Part shown: piece after piece, positions 33,481 through 43,288 of the stretch
Position numbering within the stretch: position 1 is the stretch's first letter
How the letters are laid out: every line of letters begins with the position of its first letter
NCBI GenBank assembly: GCA_024707205.1
Contig: JANQAD010000001.1
Span: 1,577,979-1,641,978 of the forward strand
Length of the DNA stretch: 64,000 nt
Reading direction: 5' to 3'
From: Demequina sp.
GTDB taxonomy: Bacteria; Actinomycetota; Actinomycetes; Actinomycetales; Demequinaceae
Program-made: the position numbers and the translations under genes
The notes under the pieces: generated by a model
Databases searched by the model: none
What the model saw: the letters and a program-made list of their open reading frames with translations, nothing else
What the model was told of the DNA's origin: nothing

Positions 33481-35500
33481 ATGCATCTGATGTCCGCCGA
33501 CGAGATCCTCGACGCGCTCGACCCAGAGCAGCGCGAGGTAGCTACCGCCCTGCACGGTCCCGTGTGCGTGCTCGCGGGCGCGGGCACGGGAAAGACTCGC
33601 GCCATCACGCATCGCATCGCCTACGGGGTGCGCGTGAATGCCTATAACCCGCACTCGGTCCTCGCCGTGACCTTCACCGCCCGTGCGGCCGGAGAGATGC
33701 GGCAGCGCCTACGCGGGCTCGGCGCGGGCGGCGTCCAGGCGCGGACCTTCCACGCGGCCGCCCTGCGACAACTGAGCTACTTCTGGCCAGAGGTGGTCGG
33801 GGGCCAGCTACCGCAGATCCTGGAGCACAAGGCGCAGCTCGTGGGGCGTGCCGCAGCAGGGATCGGCCTGCGGGTGGACCGCCTCACGGTTCGCGACCTC
33901 GCGAGCGAGATCGAGTGGGCCAAGGTCTCGCTCGTGGACCCCGACGACTACCAGCGCAAGATCGCGGACATCGGCCGCCCCCTCCCCGCTGGTCTCACGG
34001 CGCAGCAGGTGGCCGACGCCATGCGCGCCTACGAGCAGGCGAAGACCGACGCCGTGGTCCTGGATTTCGAGGACATCCTCCTGCTGCTCGCAGACATGAT
34101 CGGCCGTCACGCCGAGGTCGGCGAGCAGATCCGTCGCCAGTACAAGCACTTCGTTGTGGACGAATACCAGGATGTTTCCCCGCTCCAGCAGTTCGTGCTG
34201 GACCAGTGGCTCGGCGGGCGCCGCGAGCTGTGCGTGGTGGGCGACCCCGCTCAGACCATCTACTCGTTCGCCGGCGCGAGCCCCAGGCACCTGCTGGACT
34301 TCCGCAGGGAACACCCCGACGCGACGGTGGTGCGGCTTGTCAGGGACTATCGCTCCACCCCGCAGGTCGTCACCCTCGCCAACGCCCTCACGAAGACGAG
34401 GGCTGGAGCGTCGAACGACAGCGCATTCTCCTCCGTGGAGCTCGTGGCGCAGCGCCCCAACGGGCCCGCGCCCGTCTACACCGCGTATGACGATGACATT
34501 GCGGAGGCCAATGGCGTGGCCTCGCGCATCGAGGCGCTCACCGCTCAAGGAGTTCCGGCACGCGAGATCGCCGTCCTCTATCGCACGAACAGCCAGTCGG
34601 AGGCTCTCGAGGAGGCGCTCGCGCAGCGCGGCATCGGCTACCTGGTGCGCGGCGGTCAGCGCTTCTTCGATCGCGACGAGGTCAAGCGCGCGATCATCCT
34701 GCTCAGGGGCGCCGCCGTCGGCGCGGCTTCCTCAACGGGGCCCGACGCTGGCTTGGGTGAGGCCGTCCGTTCCGTCCTGCTTGACGCGGGTTGGGCAGAG
34801 CAGCCCCCCGCGGCGCGGGGGCGGTTCGCGAGCGCTGGGACTCGCTCCAGGCCCTCGCCGAGTTGGCCGACGATGTGGACGCCGACGCGGGGGAGGCGCG
34901 ACCCTCCGGGAGTTCGTCGAGCACCTCGCGGAGCGCGCGCAGGCGCAGCACGCTCCGTCTGTGGACGGGGTGACGCTGACGACGATGCACGCCGCGAAGG
35001 GACTCGAGTGGGACGCGGTGTTCATCGTCGGCTGTTCGGAGGGTCTGTTGCCGATCTCGCTCGCCGACTCTGCCGACGCGGTCGAGGAGGAGAAGCGCCT
35101 GCTGTACGTCGCGATCACGCGCGCTCGCGAGCATCTCGCGCTGAGCTATGCGCGCGCTCGCAGAGAGGGAGGCAAGGCCACGCGCAAGCGCACGCGCTTC
35201 CTCGAGTCACAGTGGCCGGACGCGCGCCCCACCACGGTGAAGCGGCAGCCCGTGTCCGCGGCCCTTGGCGAGCTCGACGCCGGGCAAGTGAGGCTCTTCG
35301 AGGAACTCAAGGACTGGCGACTCGGCATCGCGAAGTCCACGTCGAAGCCCGCGTTCACCGTGCTCGTCGACGTGTCGTTGGTGCAGATCGCCCGCGACCG
35401 GCCGCGCACGCTGGGCGACCTCGCGCGGGTGAACGGGATTGGGGCGTCGAAGCTCGAGTCGTATGGCGCGGACATCCTGGAGATCGTGGGCAGGCACTAG
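33481..35500 (+). CDS. uvrD2: UvrD2-type DNA helicase with HRDC domain (two apparent 1-base frame breaks)
   Basis: An SF1A helicase of about 673 residues. Walker A is LAGAGTGKT, motif II VVDEYQDVSP, then GDPAQTIYSFAG; after the breaks motif V is TTMHAAKGLEWDAVF and motif VI VAITRAREHLALS. The HRDC domain occupies the C-terminus (LFEELKDWRLGIAKS to LARVNGIGASKLESYG). Two bases are missing, near 34819 and 34897: the middle segment VRERWDSLQALAELADD lies in a third frame. The tetracysteine linker described for mycobacterial UvrD2 is not visible between helicase and HRDC. The ATG at 33481 or 33490 is the start. It ends in CTAG shared with the ThiF-like gene. Confidence 0.9.
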
Positions 35501-36438
35501 CCGACGGGCGCGGGCCACAGCGCCCGCCTGGCGGCGAGCTCGTCGCCTATGGGCCCAAACGCGCCGCATCCGCACTCCCGCTGGGGCTCGAGCTCCTCGA
35601 CGGTCAGGGCGCCATCGGCGTCGACGCGCTCCGCGACACCCGCATCGCCCCCGTCGAGCCATCGCCACACCCTTGAGGCGACCCGTGCGGCGCACGTGAT
35701 CGTGGCGAGCCGGGACGCTGCGGGGCGCCTTCCAGCGGTCCCCGCGCCGCCGAGCTGCAGGGTGAGGAACGGCCATGCGGGATCGGCGCGCGTCAGCGCA
35801 ATGCCCCTGCACGTGGCGCACGCGGTGGCGCCGGGGACCACCACGTGGGAGACCCAGACGCTCTCGCCGCTGCACACGATGAGCACGTGCGGCACGTCGT
35901 CTCGCATCCACGCGGCCGTCTGGACGGGATCCGGCGCCCCCACGCACAGCTCGACCCCGAGGCGCTCGCCGCCGCCACCGACGCGCACGTCGAGGCCCCT
36001 GGACGACAGCGTGGCCGCAGCCGCGCCCGCACACGTCACAGCGCCTGTAGATAACACAGCACCGCCCGCGGCATACGTGTGCGCGGGCTCCACCAGCACA
36101 GGGGCCTCGTCGCGGAGACCAACGTCGAGGCCGAGCCCGGCCAACACCGCGGCGATCTCCATGCCGAGCGCTCCCGCCCCGTGCACGGCGACCGCGGCCG
36201 CCCTTGGCGGCCGCGCGGCTGGCTCCCACGCCCCTGCCGCGGTGAGGAGGGATACCACCTGGGGGAAGCGTCGGGCCTCCGCGGGCGAGACGGGCCTGCC
36301 GCCCTCAAGCGACTCGAGGAAGGCGCGTTCCCTGACGCCGAGATCCCGCAGCACCGTGGGGCGCGCTATCCCCACTTGGTACTCGATCCCGTTGGCCGAG
36401 GGGCGGGCGAGCACGGGGCAGGTCGCGGGCAGTCGCAT
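35497..36438 (-). CDS. ThiF/E1-like Rossmann protein with zinc-type cysteines
   Basis: 313 residues. About residues 80-110 form a Rossmann strand-loop (AVAVHGAGALGMEIAAVLAG) with a degenerate GxGxxG. The later part has CATCRGIAL and ECGCGAFG, a CxxC...CxC arrangement that suggests a bound zinc as in E1-like/ThiF enzymes and the leader-binding partner of TOMM cyclodehydratases. No YcaO, ubiquitin-like or thiazole-forming partner lies in the window. The usual adenylation Asp/Arg residues cannot be placed with confidence, so enzymatic activity is unproven. It is convergent with uvrD2. Confidence 0.68.
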   Translation of the reverse strand: MRLPATCPVLARPSANGIEYQVGIARPTVLRDLGVRERAFLESLEGGRPVSPAEARRFPQVVSLLTAAGAWEPAARPPRAAAVAVHGAGALGMEIAAVLAGLGLDVGLRDEAPVLVEPAHTYAAGGAVLSTGAVTCAGAAAATLSSRGLDVRVGGGGERLGVELCVGAPDPVQTAAWMRDDVPHVLIVCSGESVWVSHVVVPGATACATCRGIALTRADPAWPFLTLQLGGAGTAGRRPAASRLATITCAARVASRVWRWLDGGDAGVAERVDADGALTVEELEPQRECGCGAFGPIGDELAARRALWPAPVG

Positions 36439-36494
36439 GCCCTAACCGTGCCAGGTGCCGAGAGCTACCCTGCCGTTATCCACAGGGCGACACA

Positions 36495-36528
36495 AAGCGG
36501 CCGCCCTCTCGAGAGAGGACGGCCGCTT
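36495..36528. terminator. Long hairpin downstream of the DUF5679 gene
   Basis: AAGCGGCCG (36495-36503) and CGGCCGCTT (36520-36528) pair perfectly, and the loop itself pairs through CCTCTC/GAGAGG. It lies 13 bases past the DUF5679 stop on the minus strand and about 57 bases upstream of the ThiF-like start. Confidence 0.75.
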
Positions 36529-36540
36529 CAGTGAGCTTGC

Positions 36541-36702
36541 TTAGGCCTTGCCGAGGATGCGGTTGAGCTTGGTGCCGCACACGGGGCACTCGGCCTTCGC
36601 CATTCGGCGACCGTTCTCGGAGATGACGACCTTGCCGGTGGCCTCGCGCTTGGCCTTGCACTTCACGCAGTAGAACTCGCCAGAGTACGTCTCGTCAGCC
36701 AT
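36541..36702 (-). CDS. DUF5679 small zinc-ribbon protein
   Basis: A 53-residue protein. It reads MADETYSGEFYCVKCKAKRE, then ATGKVVISENGRRMAKAE, then CPVCGTKLNRILGKA. Two CxxC pairs (C12, C15 and C39, C42) make a zinc ribbon of about 30 residues between pairs, as in the actinobacterial DUF5679 family. The upstream sequence has GGAGAG before the ATG. Such small ribbons often bind RNA, ribosomes or RNA polymerase, but its role is not known. A strong hairpin terminator follows. Confidence 0.88.
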   Translation of the reverse strand: MADETYSGEFYCVKCKAKREATGKVVISENGRRMAKAECPVCGTKLNRILGKA

Positions 36703-36823
36703 GTGGCTCTCCTTTGATTTGTGCGTGCCTCAGCACGCGCTTGTTGGCCACACGGGCCTCTTGCGATAAAGCCTAGACGGGCTTGAGCACGATTTCGCGC
36801 CAATTGGGCCTCGTCGTGTCGGA

Positions 36824-38157
36824 TCAGTTTTCTGGGGCGTCGTCGGACGCCGGTCCCGGTTCGCCCTCGAGCATGCGCTGGAGCTCCGCATCGACGTCGT
36901 CCTCGCGCCCGCGAGAGTCGATCCAGGCCTGCCAATCGGCCAGCTGATCCGGCCGCGGCGGAAGGTCCGGGTGGGACCAGATGGCGTCGCGCGCGTCCGG
37001 CCCGACGGAGCGGGTGAGAGCGCCCCACATCGCGGAAGCGTCGCGGAGGCGTCGCGGCCGCAGATCGAGGCCCAGCAGGTTCGCGAAGGCGTCCTCTGCA
37101 GGGCCACCGGCCGCGCGGCGGCGGCGCATCATCTCCCGCAGCGCGCCGATCGCGGGCAGGTGCGGCGCGGCGGCCACGGTCGTGACCTCGTCGACCCAAC
37201 CCTCGATGAGGGCGAGCCACGTCTCGATCTGCTCGAGCGTGGCCGCCTGGTCCTCGGTGTGGTGGCTCGCGAAGATTCCGCGAGTGAGAGCCTGCTGGAG
37301 CGCCGCCGGGTCCCCGGCCCCAGCGTCGGACACCGCGCGATCTAGCGCCTCAAGATCGATGGTGATGCCGCTCGCATAGCGCTCGATGGCCGCGTGGAGT
37401 TGGCCAGCGAGCCACGGCGCGGCGGCGAAGAGGCGAACGTGGGCCGCCTCGCGCAGCGCGACGAAGTCGAGCACTTCGGCCGCCGGCACGTCGAGCCCCG
37501 CCGCGAATCCCTCGATGACACTGGGGACCAGCGCCACGCGGGGCTGCGGCAGCAGCGGGATGCCGAGGTCGGTGCCCCCAAACGCCTCGAGCGCGGCCTG
37601 TCCCGCCGCTTGGCCCATGTGCATCCCGCACACGGTGGGCGGCACGGACCCGAGCAGCGGGCCCATCTCTCCCTCGGCCTCCGCATGCAGCACGGAGCCC
37701 AGCGCGGCGGACACGCTCACGGCGACCGGACCGGCGAGCACCCGCCAGGTCGGCAGAGTCGCCTCAACCCACTCGGCGCGGCTCCCACGTGCGGCTCGCG
37801 GCGTGACGGGTCGAAGTCCGTCGCCGCATCCAGCCACAGTTCCGCTTTGCTCACGGCCTGTCGATACTCGCTGGCCTTGGCCGCGCTGACCGTGGGGTCG
37901 CCTCCCTGCGCCGCGACCCCGCGCGCGACGTCGTGCGCAAGGGTCCAGTTGACGTCCTCGCCCTGGGACTGGGTCATGAGCGAGCGGATCTGGCCGAGCA
38001 CGTGATCGAGCATGGCGGGGGACGCCGCGAGACCTGAGGCCTCCGCGATCTGCTGTGGGTCAAGCCCCATGCGCTCAAGCTCCTCGAGCGCGCGCTCTGC
38101 ATCCTCGCCAAAGAGCTCCCTGAGCAGGCGCATCCACGGGGTGTCGTCGTCGGTCAC
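36824..38157 (-). CDS. DUF2342 zinc-metalloprotease-like protein (apparent 1-base frame break)
   Basis: About 444 residues once a base is restored near 37808. The first frame starts MTDDDTPWMRLLRELFGED and continues to DAATDFDP; the second continues VTPRAARGSRAEWVEATLP through GPLLGSVPPTVCGMHMGQAAG to the C-terminus. This is the DUF2342 'zinc-dependent metalloprotease' or F420-associated family found next to the PDZ-Lon and UPF0182 genes in mycobacteria. The expected HExxH helix reads LREAAHVRLF (His kept, first His and Glu order changed), so peptidase activity is doubtful. It is divergent from the PDZ-Lon gene. Confidence 0.82.
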
Positions 38158-38265
38158 TCGGCCTCCATTGCGTGCGGCGAACGTTCACCAACGTAACGCT
38201 CGGCGCGACCGTTCAGTAGGCGCGTTCGCTATGAGCATGGGAGTGCATCGGCGATGATTGTCCTC

Positions 38266-39370
38266 GTGAGTGACGATCTGGTGACGCCGGGAGCGCCGAA
38301 CGACCTGGAAGAGCCCCTTCGACGCGCAGGCCGCTCGCAGGGCGTCCGTGCTGTCCGTCGCGGGTCTCGCGGTGTCCATCCTCATCGCGGTGCTCACGGT
38401 GATGCCGCCGCGTTCGCGATCGGCGGCCCTGGGCCCACGTTCGACACCCTTGGCGAGAAGGACGGCAAGCCGCTCGTCAGCATCGACGGCGCGCCCACCT
38501 ATGACTCCAGCGGGGAGCTGCGCCTTACGACCGTTTCAGTGGCCGACGCTGGGGGCACGCCGTTCACGATGGGCCGGGTTCTCTCGGCGTGGTTCTCGCA
38601 GAAGGAGTACACGGTTCCGCGCGAGCTGGTATTCGGCACCCCAGAGGAGCAGGACGCGGTCAACGAGCAGTCGCGCACCGATTGGATCACCTCGCAGGAG
38701 AGCGCGACGGTCGCAGCGCTCGAGGAGCTCGGCCACCCGGTGCCCGCCGAGATCACCGTCGCCGAGGTTCCGGACGACTCGAATGCAGCTGGCCACCTGC
38801 AGGAGAACGACATCATCGTGGCAATCGACGGGACGGACATCGAGACCTACGAGGACCTCAGCACCGCGATGGGAGCGAAGAGCCCCGGCGACCCGATCAC
38901 GGTGACCGTGGTGCGCAAGGGTGCGCGCGTCGACGAGACGTTCGACACCACCGACGACGGCGACGGCAACGCGATCATGGGCATCTACGTGGACCCGACC
39001 TTCGACCTGCCCATCGACGTCACCGTCGCGATCGACAAGGTGGGCGGACCAAGCGCCGGCCTGATGTTCTCGCTCGGCATCATGGACAAGCTGACCCCGG
39101 AGGACGAGCTCGACGGCGCGAAGGTCGCCGGCACGGGAACCATCAGCGCCGCAGGCGATGTTGGCCCCATCGGCGGCATCCGCATGAAGATGTGGGGCGC
39201 GCTAGACGCCGGGTCGCGGTACTTCCCTTGCGCCCGTGGAGAACTGCAAGGAGGTCAAGGGCAACATTCCCGAGGGCCTGAGCGTTTTCTCAGTCGATAC
39301 CCTCGACGACGCTTACCAAGCCATCATGGCGATCGGCAAGGGTGACACCTCGTCCCTGCCTACCTGCTAG
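38266..39370 (+). CDS. PDZ domain plus Lon-type serine protease, membrane anchored (three apparent frame breaks)
   Basis: About 367 residues across breaks near 38316 (one C too many), 38408 (one base missing) and 39226 (one C too many). The corrected N-terminus reads MSDDLVTPGAPNDLEEPFDA, then a TM anchor LSVAGLAVSILIAVLTVMPP. A PDZ-like domain holds LQENDIIVAIDGTD. The Lon protease part has GGPSAGLMFSLGIMD (catalytic Ser) and IGGIRMKMWGALDAG (catalytic Lys). After the last break the tail LAPVENCKEVKGNIPEG ends at 39370. It belongs to the mycobacterial Rv3194c-like family: an extracytoplasmic Lon/PDZ protease. GTG at 38266 is preferred over ATG 38254. Confidence 0.85.
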
Positions 39371-39415
39371 ATATGGCACCCTGAAGTCCCAGACCGCCGC
39401 AAAGGATGTGCCCCG

Positions 39416-42344
39416 TTGACGTTTGACGCCGACCGCAGCGCCGCCTCGCCGCGCCCAGTTCCCGCGCGCAGGCGCTCGCCCGTGGCCGTCACTGCCGTGG
39501 CCGCAGGCATCACGATCGTCCTCGCGATCGCCGTGGCGAACGTGTGGACGGAGTGGCAGTGGTACTCGCAGGTCGGGTATCTCGAGGTGTGGCGCACGCA
39601 GTGGGTCGCCCGCCTCGTGACCTTCCTGGTATTCGCCCTGCTCGCGGGGGGCGCCGTCTGGCTGACGCTGTGGTTCGCGCGGCGCGTCCGCCCCGAGCGC
39701 GGAGCGCGGCCGGCACTCGACCGCTACCGCGACCAGGTGCGCCCGCTCGAGCGCGCGGTCATGTGGATCGCCCCGATCTTCGTTGGCGCGATCGCAGGAG
39801 TCGCGATGTCCTCGCGGTGGCAGGAGCTGCTCGCGTGGCTCAATGCGACCGACTTCGGAAATAAGGACCCGCAGTTCGGTCTCGACGCGTCGTTCTATGT
39901 GTTCACCCTTCCTGTGCTCCACGCGCTCGTCGCGTTCTCGCTGACGATCCTGATCCTGTGCACCGCGCTCGCGGCGTTCGTGCACCTGCTGTACGGCGGA
40001 ATCTCCGGCGGCGGGCGATCGTTCGTGGCCTCGCGCGGTGCGCGCATCCAGCTCGCCGTCATGGGCGCGCTGGTCATGGTCGCCATCGCGGCAAGCTACT
40101 GGATTGGGCGGTATAGCCTGCTCAACAAGGAGGGGGAGAAGTTCTACGGCGCCTCGTACACCGACGTCAACGCCGTCCTCCCTTCGCGCGGAATCCTCGT
40201 GGGGATCGCTCTCATCGTTGCCGTCGTCTTCCTGCTGGTGATCTGGCGTCCCGATTGGCGCATCCCGGCGGTCGGCGTCGGCCTGATGCTCGTGGCGGTC
40301 ATCGCGATCGGCGGCGTCTACCCCGCGATCGTGCAGCGTTTCCAGGTCACGCCGAACGCGCCCGAGCGGGAGGCGCCGTACATCAAGCGCAACATCGAAG
40401 CCACCCGTTACGCCTACGGGCTCGACAAGGTCGAGGTGAAGCAGTACAACGCGAAGACCGAGGCCGACGCCAACCTGCTGCGCGCGGACGCGGACACGAC
40501 GACGCAGATCCGCCTCCTCGACCCCAACATCGTCGCCCCCGCCTTCCAGCAGCTGCAGCAGAACAAGCAGTACTACAACTTCGGCGACACGCTCCAGGTG
40601 GATCGGTACCGGGTTGGCAGCGACATCCGCGACACCGTGATCGCCGTCCGCGAGCTCAACCTGGACGGCCTGAGCGACGCGAACCGCAACTGGGTCAACG
40701 ACACCACCGTCTACACGCACGGCTTCGGCGTCGTCGCCGCCTTCGGCAACCGCGTCAACCCCGATGGGCAGCCCACCTTCTGGGAGGGCGGCATCCCTTC
40801 CCAAGGCGACATGGGCGAGTACGAGCCGCGCGTCTACTTCGGTCAGAAGCTACCGCTCTACTCGATCGTCGGCGCGCCCGCAGGCACGCCGCCCTGGGAG
40901 CTGGACTACCCGGACGACAGCTCAGCGACGGGCCAGGCCAACACCACCTTCACGGGTGACGGCGGCCCCAAGATCGGCAGCCTGTTCGCGAAGGTCATGT
41001 ACGCGATCCGGTTCGGCGAGGAGCAGATCCTCTTCTCGGACCGCGTGACGAGCGACTCTCAGGTGCTGTACTACCGCGATCCGCAGGAGCGTGTGCAGAA
41101 GGTGGCGCCGTATCTGGCGCTCGACCAGACGACCTACCCGGCCGTCGTCGACGGCCGGATTGTGTGGGTCGTGGATGGCTACACGACTACGTCGCAGTTC
41201 CCGTACTCGGCCGCGGTGCCGCAGAGCGGAATCTTCTATGGCACCGCAGCGGCAGCAGCGTCGGGCGTATCGCCCTCCTCGCTGAACTACGTACGCAACT
41301 CCGTGAAGGCGACCGTGGACGCCTACAGCGGCGAGGTGACCCTGTACGCGTGGGACCCCGAGGACCCGATCCTGCAGACGTGGGGAGAAGGTCTTCCCCG
41401 CCTCCTACAAGCCGATCTCCGACATCAGCGCCGACCTGATGAGCCACCTGCGGTATCCCGAGGATCTGTTCGCCATCCAGCGCTACCAGCTGCAGGCTTA
41501 TCACGTCACGGACCCCGTCTCGTTCTTCTCCGGCGCGGACTTCTGGAAGATCCCCGCGGACCCCACCGCCGAGGCGCAGAACCAGCCCCCGTACTACCTC
41601 AGCCTGCAGATGCCGGACCAGGACGCGCCGTCGTTCACGCTCACGGGCAACTTCATCCAGGGTGGAACCAACCCGCGGAACATTCTCACCGGCTACATGG
41701 CGGTGGATTCAGAGACCGGCAACACGGCCGGCAAGGTCGCCGAGGACTACGGCAAGCTGCGCGTGCTCGAGATGCCCCGCGACACGACCATCCCCGGCCC
41801 CGGCCAGGTGCAGAACAACTTCTCCACCGATCCGGAGGCACAGCAGGTGCTGAACCTGCTGCGGCAGGGAGACTCAACTGTCATCAACGGCAACCTGCTG
41901 ACGCTTCCCGTTGGCGGCGGCCTGCTCTACGTGCAGCCCGTGTACGCGCAAGCGAAGTCGGGCACCAAGCTGCCGCTGCTGCAGAAGGTGTTCGTGGCGT
42001 TCGGCGACGAGGTGGGCTTCGCCGACACGCTCCAGGGCGCGCTCGACCAGGTGTTCGGGGCGGGGGCGTCGGACGGCACGGACGACGGCAATGGCCCCGA
42101 CGACGACAATGGCTCCGGCACGAACGAGCCGAGCACGCCCGGTCAGCAGGAGGCCCAGCAGGCGCTCGACACGGCCCTCACCAAGGCGCAGCAGGCCATC
42201 AAGGACGGCCAGGATGCGCTCGCGAAGGGTGACTTCGCCGCCTACGGCCAGGCCCAGGAGCGGTTGGCGGCCGCGCTCGAGGATGCCGTGACGGCGTCGC
42301 GGAGGCTCGCGGGCGAATCCGCGACGGCGAGCCCGGACGCCTAA
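39416..42344 (+). CDS. UPF0182 family large membrane protein (apparent 1-base frame break)
   Basis: About 975 residues; one extra G near 41383 breaks the frame between ILQTW and EKVFPASYKPISDI. The start is TTG with AAGGA upstream. The N-terminal third has seven or so TM segments (from about 25 to 300), followed by a large exported domain with NIEATRYAYGLDKV, LDPNIVAPAFQQLQQ, PFSGADFW-like SFFSGADFWKIP and LVLYQPVYAQ-like YVQPVYAQAKSG. The extreme C-terminus is acidic and low complexity with helical Ala/Gln/Lys repeats. Homologous to mycobacterial Rv3193c; function unknown. Its TAA overlaps the convergent DUF4328 stop. Confidence 0.9.
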
Positions 42345-43069
42345 GCGCCGGTCGGGCTCGGCTCCGCGTGGCGGGCCGTCGCCTTCCGGATGATGACGGC
42401 GAGGAAGACCCAGGAAACCGTGAGGAGCGCCGCCATGCTCCACGAGAGCGGCGCCATCGTGTCGAGCACCTCGGGGTGCACCAGCTTGCCGCTCTCGAGG
42501 TCGATTGCGCGGAACTGCGCCGTGACCACGAGAGGCTGGATCACCCACGTGAGGCAGAACGGGATCCACCAGCCGAGTAGCAGGCCAACGCCCACGAGGC
42601 GACGCGTGATCGCCCGCATGCCGAGATAGGGCAGCACGAAGTCGGCGACGGGAATGAACCAGCCCCACCACTCGACGGCCGGAGGGCCGCCTGGAGTCTC
42701 GCCGAGTGCGGTGCGGTTGGAGCGCAGCCGCGACATCCACAGCGCAAGAAAGACGAACGACGCGATCGCGATCACGTTGCCGAGCAAGCCGAGAGCCAAT
42801 GAGCCGACGTCGAAGCTCGCGTTGTCCGGATCCGCCAGGGTGTCCTTGAGTTGTTGAATCGTGTGCGGGGTGAGTGCGGCGGAGATCACCGAGAGCGCCG
42901 TGTATGAGCCTGTGAGCACGATCGCGGCGGTCGCGAAGCCGCCGAGGGGCAGCGTCGGGGCTGCTGCGAGGGGGAAGCCGTAGGGAGCGGGCGGGGGCGG
43001 CACCGCGGGCTGTGCGCCGTCCGGAACGAGGATCCCGGGAGGGGGCGTGTACTGGCTGTCGTCGGTCAT
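42341..43069 (-). CDS. DUF4328 family membrane protein
   Basis: A 242-residue protein: a proline-rich N-terminus (YTPPPGILVPDG, PPPPAPYGFP), then five or so hydrophobic segments (about 42-65, 90-110, 130-150, 165-185, 205-228) with LWMSRLRSNRTALG and EWWGWFIPVADFVLPY, characteristic of DUF4328 membrane proteins. No catalytic motif is visible. The gene starts with ATG six bases after TAGGGT, again a leaderless layout, and is divergent from tRNA-fMet. The function is unknown. Confidence 0.8.
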   Translation of the reverse strand: MTDDSQYTPPPGILVPDGAQPAVPPPPAPYGFPLAAAPTLPLGGFATAAIVLTGSYTALSVISAALTPHTIQQLKDTLADPDNASFDVGSLALGLLGNVIAIASFVFLALWMSRLRSNRTALGETPGGPPAVEWWGWFIPVADFVLPYLGMRAITRRLVGVGLLLGWWIPFCLTWVIQPLVVTAQFRAIDLESGKLVHPEVLDTMAPLSWSMAALLTVSWVFLAVIIRKATARHAEPSPTGA

Positions 43070-43081
43070 GGAACCACCCTA
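43070..43081 (-). promoter_or_regulatory. Leaderless-type promoter of the DUF4328 gene
   Basis: On the minus strand TAGGGT (43081-43076) is six bases before the ATG at 43069. Confidence 0.45.
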
Positions 43082-43093
43082 ACCAAGGGGGAT

Positions 43094-43122
43094 TTGGCCG
43101 GGTACGTGGCGTCGGGTAAACT
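43094..43122 (+). promoter_or_regulatory. Promoter of tRNA-fMet
   Basis: TTGGCC (43094-43099) and TAAACT (43117-43122) are 17 bases apart, matching SigA -35 and -10 spacing, 13 bases before the tRNA 5' end. Confidence 0.65.
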
Positions 43123-43135
43123 TAACTCTTGCCGA

Positions 43136-43209
43136 CGCGGGGTGGAGCAGCTCGGTAGCTCGCCGGGCTCATAACCCGGAGGTCGCAGGTTCAAATCCTG
43201 TCCCCGCTA
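43136..43209 (+). tRNA. Initiator tRNA-fMet (CAT anticodon)
   Basis: The 74 bases fold as a full cloverleaf with CAT anticodon in GGGCTCATAACCC, the three G-C pairs of initiator tRNAs in the anticodon stem, an unpaired C1-U72 end typical of initiators, and the T loop GTTCAAATC. CCA is not encoded. The IS481-type element begins four bases past the 3' end, so the whole gene is intact. Confidence 0.95.
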
Positions 43210-43261
43210 CGAATGTGATGTGTCGGGACATCGTTGACAGATGTCTCGGGGCATCGTTGAC

Positions 43262-43288
43262 AGGCCCCTCCTTCGGGAGGGGCCTTTG
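43262..43288. terminator. TTCG-loop hairpin at the left end of the IS
   Basis: AGGCCCCTCC (43262-43271) and GGAGGGGCCT (43276-43285) form a ten-pair stem with a TTCG loop, followed by TTTGT. It separates the transposase stop from the IS end, and reading from the left it now lies 53 bases past the tRNA, whose own terminator has been displaced. Confidence 0.75.
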
